Positions 54,755 through 63,005 of a DNA stretch of 64,000 nt are shown piece by piece. Each line of letters begins with the position of its first letter. Position 1 is the stretch's first letter. Location: contig NZ_PYAW01000003.1 in the NCBI RefSeq assembly GCF_003014755.1, positions 744,001-808,000 on the forward strand, written 5' to 3'. The translations under genes were made by a program, and so were the position numbers. The stretch is from Chitinophaga niastensis. Its GTDB lineage: Bacteria; Bacteroidota; Bacteroidia; Chitinophagales; Chitinophagaceae. The notes under the pieces were generated by a model. The model had not been told where the DNA came from. It did not search any database and saw nothing but the letters and a program-made list of their open reading frames with translations.

Positions 54755-56659
54755 TTATTTTACTTCTTCAAACTCAGCGTCAGTTACGCCATCGTTAGCC
54801 GCATTAGGTTGACCCTGTTGCTGACCACCGTTAGCCTGTGCGCCTTCCGGTTGACCCTGAGAAGCTTTGTACAGCTCTTCAGAAGCAGCAGTCCAGGCAG
54901 CTTCCAGTTCAGCAGTAGCTGTATCCAGCTGTGCACCGTCCTGAGTTTTGTGTGCTTCTCTCAATTTTTCGAGTGCTGCTTCAATGGTAGCTTTTTTATC
55001 AGCAGGTAATTTATCACCGTATTCTTTCACTTGTTTTTCAGTTTGGAATATCAGGCTATCTGCTTTATTCAGCTTCTCGATTTTTTCGCGTTGTTCTCTA
55101 TCTACTGATTCGTTAGCTTTTGCTTCGGCTTTCATCTTTTCGATTTCTTCCTTGCTCAAACCGCTACCAGCTTCAATTCTGATGTTCTGGGTTTTACCAG
55201 TACCAGTATCTTTTGCAGTTACATGCAGGATACCGTTAGCATCAATATCAAAGATAACTTCGATCTTAGGCACACCACGCGGAGCAGGAGGAATATCGCT
55301 CAAAATGAAACGACCCAACGTTCTGTTCTGGTTAGCCATTGGTCTTTCACCCTGCAATACATTGATTTCCACACTTGGTTGGCTATCAGCTGCTGTAGAG
55401 AAGGTTTCAGATTTTTTGGTAGGAATAGTAGTATTGGATTCGATCAGTTTGGTCATTACACCGCCCATTGTTTCGATACCGAGAGACAGTGGAGTAACGT
55501 CCAGTAACAGTACGTCTTTCACTTCACCTGTCAATACACCACCCTGTATAGCAGCACCTACAGCTACTACTTCATCCGGATTCACACCTTTATTAGGTTT
55601 CTTTCCGAAGAATTTCTCAACAACTTCCTGGATTTTAGGAATACGGGTAGAACCACCTACCAGTATTATTTCATCAATTTCGGAAGTGTTCATACCGGCA
55701 TCTTTCAGTGCTTTGCGGCAAGGCTCCAGTGTTCTGTTCACCAGGTCATCGCTCAGCTGCTCAAATTTAGCGCGGGTTAATTTTTTCACTAAGTGTTTAG
55801 GAACGCCATCAACAGCAGTGATATAAGGAAGATTGATTTCAGTTTCCTGAGAAGAAGACAATTCAACCTTTGCTTTTTCAGCAGCTTCTTTCAAACGCTG
55901 CCAGGACATTGGATCTTTATGCAGATCTACTGCTTCGTCTTTCTTAAAGTCGTCAGCCAGCCAATCCATGATCACTTTATCAAAGTCATCACCACCAAGG
56001 TGTGTATCACCATTAGTAGATTTTACTTCAAATACGCCGTCACCTAATTCCAGGATGGAGATATCAAAGGTACCACCACCAAGGTCAAATACAGCGATTT
56101 TGCTATCATGATGCTTTTTGTCCATACCATAAGCCAGTGCAGCTGCAGTAGGCTCATTGATAATACGACGTACTGTTAAACCGGCAATTTCACCGGCTTC
56201 TTTGGTAGCCTGACGCTGTGCATCGTTAAAGTAAGCAGGTACAGTGATGACCGCTTCGGTAACTTCCTGACCTAAATAATCTTCAGCCGTTTTTTTCATT
56301 TTCTGCAGGATCATGGCTGAAATCTCCTGTGGTGTATATAATCTACCGTCTATATCTACACGGGTAGTGTTGTTATCACCTTTTACCACTTTATATGTAA
56401 CGTGACTAACTTCATTGGACACTTCGTCAAAATGACGGCCCATGAAACGCTTCACTGACATAATGGTATTTACGGGGTTGGTTATAGCCTGACGCTTTGC
56501 AGGGTCACCTACTTTCCTTTCTCCGTTTTTCAAAAAAGCCACTACAGATGGGGTTGTTCTCCTTCCCTCATCATTGGCAATCACTACCGGTTCGTTACCT
56601 TCCATTACGGCAACGCATGAATTGGTAGTCCCTAAGTCAATGCCTATTATTTTTCCCAT
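54755..56659 (-). CDS. dnaK: molecular chaperone DnaK (Hsp70)
   Basis: 634 residues, full length. The ATPase domain starts with IGIDLGTTNSCVAVMEG and includes VFDLGGGTFDISIL and ILVGGSTRIPKIQ. The substrate domain and the helical lid follow, with a Gly/Gln/Asn-rich tail ending in DAEFEEVK. Neither dnaJ nor grpE is adjacent. The 280-bp gap upstream has no gene and no clear promoter box of the usual type, so heat-shock control could use another signal. Confidence 0.98.
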   Translation of the reverse strand: MGKIIGIDLGTTNSCVAVMEGNEPVVIANDEGRRTTPSVVAFLKNGERKVGDPAKRQAITNPVNTIMSVKRFMGRHFDEVSNEVSHVTYKVVKGDNNTTRVDIDGRLYTPQEISAMILQKMKKTAEDYLGQEVTEAVITVPAYFNDAQRQATKEAGEIAGLTVRRIINEPTAAALAYGMDKKHHDSKIAVFDLGGGTFDISILELGDGVFEVKSTNGDTHLGGDDFDKVIMDWLADDFKKDEAVDLHKDPMSWQRLKEAAEKAKVELSSSQETEINLPYITAVDGVPKHLVKKLTRAKFEQLSDDLVNRTLEPCRKALKDAGMNTSEIDEIILVGGSTRIPKIQEVVEKFFGKKPNKGVNPDEVVAVGAAIQGGVLTGEVKDVLLLDVTPLSLGIETMGGVMTKLIESNTTIPTKKSETFSTAADSQPSVEINVLQGERPMANQNRTLGRFILSDIPPAPRGVPKIEVIFDIDANGILHVTAKDTGTGKTQNIRIEAGSGLSKEEIEKMKAEAKANESVDREQREKIEKLNKADSLIFQTEKQVKEYGDKLPADKKATIEAALEKLREAHKTQDGAQLDTATAELEAAWTAASEELYKASQGQPEGAQANGGQQQGQPNAANDGVTDAEFEEVK

Positions 56660-56939
56660 AGTATTAAAGATTATCCTTTAGTTGTAAGTATGTTTTCGTG
56701 TTTGTCGTAGGTTTGTCAATGATTATGCCAAGCAAAAAAATATGAAATTATGTCAGTCAGGTACCTTATATTTGGTTAAGTCTTAACTATTTTGTGATTG
56801 TCTGAACAAAATACCGGTAATACCAAATACCCCGGATTATTCATAACCACCGCCTTTCTTTTTTGCGCTATTGATTCCTAACCTCATCGTTTTTATTATC
56901 CAATCAGTCTTACAAATTCAGTAACCTAACGTTATTCTT

Positions 56940-58301
56940 ATGAAAAAATCCACTCTCTGGCGGGCTACAAGCTTGCTTTTGGCTGTACTCCCCATGATCA
57001 GCCAGGCTCAGGATCAACTATCCGGCAAATCCGCTTCTTCCTCCTCCGGAAGGCTTTTTAACGGTACCGGCGGGTACAAAACATGGTCTATTGGCGTTAA
57101 TGGTGGCTTATTGGCACCCGTAGCCCTCACCGGTGGCAGTAATGACTTTACCAAATGGAAAGTATCTGCCGGCTATGGTGGTTATGTAAAATACCAGCTC
57201 CTCCACTTCATGGCATTACGCGCAGACTATGTAGGTGGCAAATTACAGGCCGATAACAGTAAAAGTCTCAGTGGTGTAAAGCCCCTTACCAGCCCCTACA
57301 GCTCCTATGAAACAAAACTGAAGTGGTCTGCCACCTTAAATGCGGTATTTAATATCACTACGGTGAACTGGCTCTTCCGTCAAAACTTTGTTCAATTGTA
57401 TGCCTCTGTGGGCGGCGGTTTGGCTGGCTACAACCCTACCCTTACCACAACCAGTGGCAAAACGATCAACGATAAACCCAGTGGCAGCATTAAAGAACTG
57501 ATCATTCCTGTGGGAGCAGGATTAAAATTCAGGCTCTCTGAAATGATCAACCTCGACCTCGGCTACACTATGTATTATACAGATGGAGATAACCTGGATG
57601 GTTATGTTCATGGCCCTAGCAAGGATAAATATTCTTATGGTTATGCAGGACTGGAATTCGCGCTGGGCAGGGCCGGCAAGAAACAGCTGCAATGGCATAA
57701 TCCAGCTAAAACCATGTACGATGAGCTGGAAGCACAGAAAATTACCCTCGCCGCTTCGCTCGATGCTGCCAATCAAAACAATGCCAGGTTGGCTGCTGAC
57801 GTAGATAAACTGACAAAAGACAGTGACGGAGACGGCGTTTCTGACTTCTTCGATAAATGCCCCGGCACACCTGCCGGCGTGAAGGTAGACGGCGCCGGAT
57901 GTCCGCTGCCAGTAGCGGTAGAGAAAAAAGAAGAAAAAATAGTTATTACGGAAGAAGATACCCGTATCGTAAAAGAAGCGATTCAGAACCTTGAATTTGA
58001 TTTCGCTAAAGCCAGTATCAAACCACACTCCTATCCGGCACTGGACAGGGTGGCAGACCTCCTGGTACGCAAAAACCTGAACCTGAAACTCAGCGGCCAT
58101 ACCGACAATGTAGGTAACAAAGAACGCAACCTGGCACTGTCAAGAGAAAGAGCAGAATCAGTAAAAACCTACCTGGTAGGTAAAGGCGTAAATAGTTCCA
58201 AGATTGAAGCCGTTGGCTATGGCATGTCACAGCCTATCGCCAGCAATAAAACAGCTGCAGGCAGACAGAAAAACCGCAGGGTGGAGTTTACTATATTTTA
58301 A
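56940..58301 (+). CDS. OmpA-family outer-membrane protein with thrombospondin type 3 repeat
   Basis: 453 residues: signal peptide (to about MISQAQ), an eight-stranded-type barrel (35-240), a short coiled segment, one calcium-binding-type repeat (DSDGDGVSDFFDKCPGTPAG), and a C-terminal OmpA/peptidoglycan-binding domain (LEFDFAKASIKPHSYPALDR, then LSGHTDNVGNKERNLALSRE). It tethers the outer membrane to the cell wall. It is a single gene, followed by a hairpin element. Confidence 0.94.
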   Translation: MKKSTLWRATSLLLAVLPMISQAQDQLSGKSASSSSGRLFNGTGGYKTWSIGVNGGLLAPVALTGGSNDFTKWKVSAGYGGYVKYQLLHFMALRADYVGGKLQADNSKSLSGVKPLTSPYSSYETKLKWSATLNAVFNITTVNWLFRQNFVQLYASVGGGLAGYNPTLTTTSGKTINDKPSGSIKELIIPVGAGLKFRLSEMINLDLGYTMYYTDGDNLDGYVHGPSKDKYSYGYAGLEFALGRAGKKQLQWHNPAKTMYDELEAQKITLAASLDAANQNNARLAADVDKLTKDSDGDGVSDFFDKCPGTPAGVKVDGAGCPLPVAVEKKEEKIVITEEDTRIVKEAIQNLEFDFAKASIKPHSYPALDRVADLLVRKNLNLKLSGHTDNVGNKERNLALSRERAESVKTYLVGKGVNSSKIEAVGYGMSQPIASNKTAAGRQKNRRVEFTIF

Positions 58302-58314
58302 GCAACCGCTTTAG

Positions 58315-58426
58315 AAAATTACGAATTGCGAATTACGGATTACGGATTTGTGGGGAGATATTTAAGAAGATCTACATGAATATCTCCTCACAAATCCGTA
58401 ATTCGCAATTCGTAATTCGTAATTTT
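58315..58426. repeat. ATTNCGN heptad inverted repeat
   Basis: Arms 58315-58362 and 58378-58426 pair over about 47 positions. Each outer arm holds four heptads (AATTACG, AATTGCG, AATTACG, GATTACG on the left; the same variants in a different order on the right). The element ends 6 bp before the GNAT start codon. Confidence 0.88.
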
Positions 58427-58431
58427 ATTTA

Positions 58432-58917
58432 ATGGAATCTATATTGATAAGAACAATTATACCGGCAGATGACCCGGTGGTAGCCCACATCGTGAAAACT
58501 ACCCTTACAGAATTCGGCATGAACAAAGCAGGAACTGCTTTCTCCGATCCTACAACAGATCATTTATCTGCTCTCTTTAATATCCCACGCGCGGTCTATT
58601 ATGTAGCTGAAGAAGAAGGAAAGATAATTGGTGGCGCCGGCATTCACCCACTGGATGGTGGCGAAGCACATATATGCGAGCTGCAAAAAATGTATTTGCT
58701 GCCGGAAGCCCGTGGTAAAGGCCTCGCAGGGAAACTCATTACCATGTGCCTGGAGTATGCTAAACAAAACGGCTATGCGCAGTGCTACCTGGAAACCAGC
58801 CCGGAACTGGCACGGGCCAGGAAAGTGTATGAACAGTTTGGGTTTCGCTACCTGACAGGCCCTATGGGCAGCACCGGCCATTTTGGCTGTGACAGTTGGA
58901 TGCTGAAGGATTTGTAA
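58432..58917 (+). CDS. GNAT family N-acetyltransferase
   Basis: 161 residues. The acetyl-CoA-binding motif is LLPEARGKGLAGKLI (RGKGLAG), preceded by ICELQKMYL and followed by CYLETSPELARARKVYEQFG. It transfers acetyl from acetyl-CoA to an amine on an unknown acceptor. It starts directly after a hairpin element, so its promoter must lie in or before that element. Confidence 0.9.
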   Translation: MESILIRTIIPADDPVVAHIVKTTLTEFGMNKAGTAFSDPTTDHLSALFNIPRAVYYVAEEEGKIIGGAGIHPLDGGEAHICELQKMYLLPEARGKGLAGKLITMCLEYAKQNGYAQCYLETSPELARARKVYEQFGFRYLTGPMGSTGHFGCDSWMLKDL

Positions 58918-58996
58918 TTTCTACAACATGTAGTTTTTATTTCGTTATGTAAACCGGCATATTTATTGCCAACAAGGCGTTACAAAAAAACATATC

Positions 58997-59584
58997 ATGA
59001 AAAAACTTATTCTGTCTGGCGTATTGGCCATCGGGACTATGCTGGCAGTACAAGCACAAAATGTCACATTTGGTGTTAAAGGTGGATTGAACCTGATGAA
59101 GCTGACCAATTTCGATGGTCATAAAACACGTGCTTCTTTTAATATTGGTGGATTAGTAAACATTGAACTGGATAAAAGCTGGGCTATACAGCCGGAATTA
59201 TTATACTCAGGTCAGGGAACAAAATACAGCAAAAGTATTTTATGGGGAGCGATAAATACCAGCGGCACCCTGAAAACAGATTATATCAATATTCCCGTAA
59301 TGGTGCAGTATACTATTGTACCTTCCTTTTACCTGGAAGCAGGGCCACAGGTAGGCATCCTGGCTGGTGCCAAATGGAAAGCAGGCGACAATTCCACAGA
59401 TATTAAAAGTGACATGCGATCCACAGACTTTGGTCTGAATTTCGGTTTTGGTTATAAAACAGACATGGGACTGGGCTTTGGTGGCCGATATAACTTTGGT
59501 CTGACCAATGTTTTTAATACTGACAAGTTTAATCATGACAGCAAGAACTCCGGTGCACAGATCGATGTGTTCTATATATTCTAA
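58997..59584 (+). CDS. small outer-membrane beta-barrel protein (PorT-like fold)
   Basis: 195 residues with a signal peptide ending at VQAQ. The rest alternates strands typical of the outer-membrane beta-barrel family widespread in Bacteroidetes (VTFGVKGGLNLMKLTNF at the start; FGFGYKTDMGLGFGGRYNFG; final FYIF). Transport or structural function unknown. It is followed by a perfect terminator hairpin. Confidence 0.88.
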   Translation: MKKLILSGVLAIGTMLAVQAQNVTFGVKGGLNLMKLTNFDGHKTRASFNIGGLVNIELDKSWAIQPELLYSGQGTKYSKSILWGAINTSGTLKTDYINIPVMVQYTIVPSFYLEAGPQVGILAGAKWKAGDNSTDIKSDMRSTDFGLNFGFGYKTDMGLGFGGRYNFGLTNVFNTDKFNHDSKNSGAQIDVFYIF

Positions 59585-59603
59585 AAAATAAGACATAAGC
59601 TAC

Positions 59604-59640
59604 AAAACACAATATGTGCCTGAGGCACATATTGTGTTTT
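59604..59640. terminator. intrinsic terminator after the beta-barrel gene
   Basis: Perfect 17-bp stem (59604-59620 with 59624-59640), three-base loop TGA, A and T runs at the ends. It stands between two plus-strand genes and separates the barrel gene from argS. Confidence 0.88.
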
Positions 59641-59676
59641 GCCAAAGACAACCTTCGCTGCTTTCCGCTAATTAGC

Positions 59677-59684
59677 TATCTTTG
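59677..59684 (+). promoter_or_regulatory. -7 promoter box of argS
   Basis: TATCTTTG, an exact TAnnTTTG match, 25 bp before the argS ATG. It also shows that an upstream in-frame TTG at 59682 is not the start codon. Confidence 0.65.
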
Positions 59685-59708
59685 CCCCTCGCATTAATCA
59701 TTTTCAGC

Positions 59709-61637
59709 ATGAGTGTTGTACAATCAATCAGAACGGCCGCAGTGGCCGCCGTTAAATCACTTTACGATCAGCAGGTAACTGAGTCAGATATCTCTATCAA
59801 TATTACCAAGCCAGAGTTCGAAGGTGAATATACCATTGTCGTTTTCACTTTCACAAAATTCAGCCGACAGAAACCCGAAGAAACTGCACAGCGCATCGGT
59901 GAATATCTTACTACCCACAACCCGGAACTGATTGCCCGATTCAATGTTGTGAAAGGATTTCTTAACCTCAGTATAAATGAGGCCTGGTGGTTGCAATTCC
60001 TGCAACAGCACTACAGCGATGTAAACATTGGTATACAGCCGTCTAATGGCAAAAAAGTAATGGTGGAGTATTCCTCTCCCAACACTAACAAACCTTTGCA
60101 CCTTGGGCATCTACGTAATAATTTCCTCGGTTTTTCGATAGCAGAGATCATGAAAGCCAATGGTTTTGAAGTTATCAAAGCCAACCTGGTAAATGATCGT
60201 GGCATACATATCTGTAAGTCCATGCTGGCATGGCAACTTTTTGCACATGGCGATACGCCTGCGACTTCCGGTATTAAAGGAGATCACCTGGTAGGTGATT
60301 ATTATGTAAAGTTTGAGTCTGTAGTAAAAGAACAAGCCGAACCTATCATTGACCGTGTACTGGAAAACGATTTCCGCGATTTTGAAGAAGCAGACACCGA
60401 AAAACTGGAGAAACTGGTAACGGCACTGCACAAGCCGGAAACGAAGGAAGACAAAGAGAAGACAACGAAGATCATGGACGACATCAAAGAGATGTCACGT
60501 AATAAAACAGAAATCATGCAGCAGGCTAAAATCATGCTGCAGCAATGGGAAGCCGGCAACCCCGAAGTACGGGAACTGTGGGCTACCATGAATAGCTGGG
60601 TGTATGAAGGCTTTGCGCAAACCTACAAACGCCTGGGCATTGATTTCGATCAGATGTACTACGAAAGCGAGACTTATCTGTTAGGTAAAAACCTCGTAGC
60701 TGAAGGACTGAACAAAGGAGTATTATTTAAGAAAGAAGATAATTCTGTCTGGATAGATCTCACTGCTGACGGACTGGATCAGAAGCTGCTGCTCCGCGGT
60801 GATGGCACTTCTGTGTACATGACACAGGACCTGGGCACGGCACGTTTGAAATACGAGCAGTATCACATGGACCGGAGTTTAATTGTAGTAGCTGATGAAC
60901 AAAACTATCACTTCAAAGTACTACAGCTGATTTTACAAAAGCTCGAAGAACCTTCTGCACCGGGTATTCTGCACCTCAGCTACGGCATGGTGGAATTACC
61001 GCATGGCCGTATGAAGAGCAGAGAAGGTACTGTAGTAGATGCAGATGATCTGATTGTGGAAATGGTTAATACAGCCGAAGAAAAAACACAACACGCAGGT
61101 AAAAAACTGGATGATTTTTCTGAATTTGAGTTGAAAGAATTGTATGACACCATCGGTATGGGTGCCATGAAATTTTTCCTGCTGCGCGTAGATCCTAAAA
61201 AGAAAATGGTCTTCAATCCGGAAGAGTCTATTGACTTGCACGGGTTTACAGCACCATTCATACAATATGCTTATGCGCGTATTAAATCAATTTTGAGAGA
61301 TGCCGGTCCTGTAGAAGCACTGGAGCAATATAAATATACCGGTGAGTTATTACCGCTGGAAAAACAACTGATCATCCTCAATGAGCAATTCCCTGGCATA
61401 CTGGCGGAAGCCCACCGGGAACTGAGCCCGGCTGTTATTGCCGGTTATGCCTTCCAGCTGGCGCAATTATTCAATTCATTTTATGCAGAGAAAATAGAAG
61501 GTGTACCTACCTATTCTATTCTCAGGGCTACCAGTGAAGAAAAGAAAAAGCTACGTTTACAAATCATAATGCTAACCGCCCACACTATTGCCCAGAGCAT
61601 GAAAATGCTGGGTATCCGTGTACCGGAGCGGATGTAA
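59709..61637 (+). CDS. argS: arginine--tRNA ligase
   Basis: 642 residues from ATG 59709. Class I synthetase: the N-terminal tRNA-binding domain is followed by the HIGH-type motif LHLGHLRN and the KMSKS-region MKSREGTVVDADDL, with a C-terminal anticodon-binding domain ending in VPERM. It charges tRNA-Arg. It is followed 5 bp later by a 37-bp-arm hairpin element. Confidence 0.97.
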   Translation: MSVVQSIRTAAVAAVKSLYDQQVTESDISINITKPEFEGEYTIVVFTFTKFSRQKPEETAQRIGEYLTTHNPELIARFNVVKGFLNLSINEAWWLQFLQQHYSDVNIGIQPSNGKKVMVEYSSPNTNKPLHLGHLRNNFLGFSIAEIMKANGFEVIKANLVNDRGIHICKSMLAWQLFAHGDTPATSGIKGDHLVGDYYVKFESVVKEQAEPIIDRVLENDFRDFEEADTEKLEKLVTALHKPETKEDKEKTTKIMDDIKEMSRNKTEIMQQAKIMLQQWEAGNPEVRELWATMNSWVYEGFAQTYKRLGIDFDQMYYESETYLLGKNLVAEGLNKGVLFKKEDNSVWIDLTADGLDQKLLLRGDGTSVYMTQDLGTARLKYEQYHMDRSLIVVADEQNYHFKVLQLILQKLEEPSAPGILHLSYGMVELPHGRMKSREGTVVDADDLIVEMVNTAEEKTQHAGKKLDDFSEFELKELYDTIGMGAMKFFLLRVDPKKKMVFNPEESIDLHGFTAPFIQYAYARIKSILRDAGPVEALEQYKYTGELLPLEKQLIILNEQFPGILAEAHRELSPAVIAGYAFQLAQLFNSFYAEKIEGVPTYSILRATSEEKKKLRLQIIMLTAHTIAQSMKMLGIRVPERM

Positions 61638-61642
61638 AAAAT

Positions 61643-61725
61643 AGCTTTTAGCTTTTAGTAAAAATGCAGCGGAGATCAAATATTATACTTGATCTCCGCT
61701 GCATTTTTACTAAAAGCTAAAAGCT
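61643..61725. repeat. perfect 37-bp inverted repeat (heptad element) after argS
   Basis: Arms 61643-61679 and 61689-61725 are perfectly complementary around a 9-nt loop. Sequence is TTAGCTT heptads followed by the core GCAGCGGAGAT. It is nearly identical to the element at 2251-2314, nearly 60 kb away. It could end argS transcription. Confidence 0.93.
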
Positions 61726-61749
61726 AACTGCTAAAAGCTATACTTAAAA

Positions 61750-61876
61750 CGCTGCGGACCTCGCGGACCGCAGCGCTAGCAGCTTACAGCCGCCGTGGCT
61801 GAAGCTGCCGAAGAAAATACCACAGTAAGCAGCGCAGCGAAAAAGAAGCTTGCCTATCCTTTTTGCGCTGTTTAAA
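61750..61876. other. cluster of GC-rich hairpins between convergent genes
   Basis: Hairpin 1 (61750-61775) has a perfect 8-bp stem CGCTGCGG/CCGCAGCG. Hairpin 2 (61779-61808) pairs GCAGCTT-a-CAGCC with GGCTG-AAGCTGC. A third, looser pairing joins the CAGCGCAGCGAAAAAG segment with CTTTTTGCGCTG. No coding potential is evident. It may be a structured RNA, a terminator cluster or another repeat type. Confidence 0.5.
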
Positions 61877-61902
61877 ATCCCTCTACACTGTGGCGAATGA
61901 TA

Positions 61903-62274
61903 TTATTCAGTTGTTATTTTTCCAAATCCAGGCACCATAGCTTTATCACACAGGGCAGCACCTTTCTCTTCCTCACCTAAACCCATATACGATTTTCCCA
62001 GCATAAACATAGCAAAAGCATTGGTAGGTTGCAAGCGCAATAATTTTTTCCATTGCACTACTGCCTGCCTGAAATGGCCTTTGTTATACAAATCATGAGC
62101 CTGTTGTTCGTATCGCGCAGCTATTCGTAAACTATCCTTGTTTGCGTGTATACCTTCCCGGTAGTTGATTACAGCGCATGATTTATTACCAAAGTAAATA
62201 TCATCCGGTTCACTATAGGCAGCAGTAAACAGCAAAGTAAAAGATAGACAGCCTAACAGCTGGCGGGTTATCAT
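61903..62274 (-). CDS. small exported TPR-repeat protein
   Basis: About 123 residues from ATG 62274 (a GTG at 62286 is possible). A signal peptide (LLGCLSFTLLFTAAYS) is followed by two TPR units (YNKGHFRQAVVQWKKLLRLQ and NAFAMFMLGKSYMGLGEEEK). Probably a periplasmic binding or scaffold protein of unknown partner. It has its own promoter. Confidence 0.7.
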   Translation of the reverse strand: MITRQLLGCLSFTLLFTAAYSEPDDIYFGNKSCAVINYREGIHANKDSLRIAARYEQQAHDLYNKGHFRQAVVQWKKLLRLQPTNAFAMFMLGKSYMGLGEEEKGAALCDKAMVPGFGKITTE

Positions 62275-62302
62275 CAATTGTGGCACATTTAAGGTTGCCC
62301 GA

Positions 62303-62310
62303 CAAATATA
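62303..62310 (-). promoter_or_regulatory. -7 promoter box for the small TPR protein
   Basis: Reads TATATTTG on the minus strand, an exact TAnnTTTG match, 29 bp upstream of ATG 62274. Confidence 0.55.
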
Positions 62311-62376
62311 AATATTTAATAATTTATATATGCATTTTTTAAATGGAAAATAAATGATATGTAACAGCTAAAAAAA

Positions 62377-62865
62377 TCAGGTATTCAGGTCGCTGCCGGA
62401 AAACGAAAGCGGTAACAGATCATTGGCACGACTAATCACATATATTTTACCACTTAATCCGCCCAGGATCAGCCGGATAGGGCTCGCCTGCTTCATCTCG
62501 TACTCAGACAGGGCCTGCCGGCACATGCCACAGGGTGATATGGGGCGGGAACTATCGCCGTTCAGGTTATGGTAGCTGATAGCGATGGTGTCAATATCAA
62601 TATTAGGATATACAGAGGCAGCGGAGGCTAAGGCAACCCTCTCTGCGCAAAGGCCGATAGGGAAAGAGGCGTTCTCCTGGTTGGAGCCGGCCACTATCTC
62701 ACCATTGGCGAGTTTAATCACTGCACCCACCTGAAAATGAGAATAAGGGGCATAAGCATGTGCGGTTACCTCCCGCGCTTCTTTAAGCAGCCAGGTATCG
62801 GAATCATCCAGGCCGGTGATGTCGTTATATACCAGGTATTCAAACTGTTGGAGTTGTTTTTCCAT
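62377..62865 (-). CDS. cdd: cytidine deaminase
   Basis: 162 residues. It deaminates cytidine and deoxycytidine to uridine forms in pyrimidine salvage. Zinc ligands and the catalytic Glu are in LCAERVALAS (Cys-Ala-Glu) and SPCGMCRQALSE (Cys-x-x-Cys); the substrate-binding block SHFQVGAVIKL is present. Length is that of the homotetrameric form, slightly extended at the N-terminus. Confidence 0.95.
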   Translation of the reverse strand: MEKQLQQFEYLVYNDITGLDDSDTWLLKEAREVTAHAYAPYSHFQVGAVIKLANGEIVAGSNQENASFPIGLCAERVALASAASVYPNIDIDTIAISYHNLNGDSSRPISPCGMCRQALSEYEMKQASPIRLILGGLSGKIYVISRANDLLPLSFSGSDLNT

Positions 62866-62947
62866 ATCAACAATAGTAATGGGTTTTACGTATAGCCTTT
62901 ACTGATAGATCGTACACAAGTCAGTACTAGTTGGGGGTAAAGACAAC

Positions 62948-62974
62948 TACGGACCGGCAATATGCCAGTCCGTA
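62948..62974. terminator. hairpin between lepB and cdd
   Basis: TACGGAC-c-GGC pairs with GCC-a-GTCCGTA around loop AATAT, with one C/A mismatch. It lies 31 bp beyond the lepB stop in the direction of transcription. A clear T-run is lacking on the expected side. Confidence 0.5.
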
Positions 62975-63005
62975 ATTTACTTTAAATTATATTTCCTGCA
63001 ATTGC

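Noticed and set aside
54948..55826. 292-codon open frame antisense to dnaK
   Set aside because: It is a mirror frame of a highly conserved gene with strong codon bias, lacks a start context and recognisable product, and would require abandoning an unambiguous dnaK.
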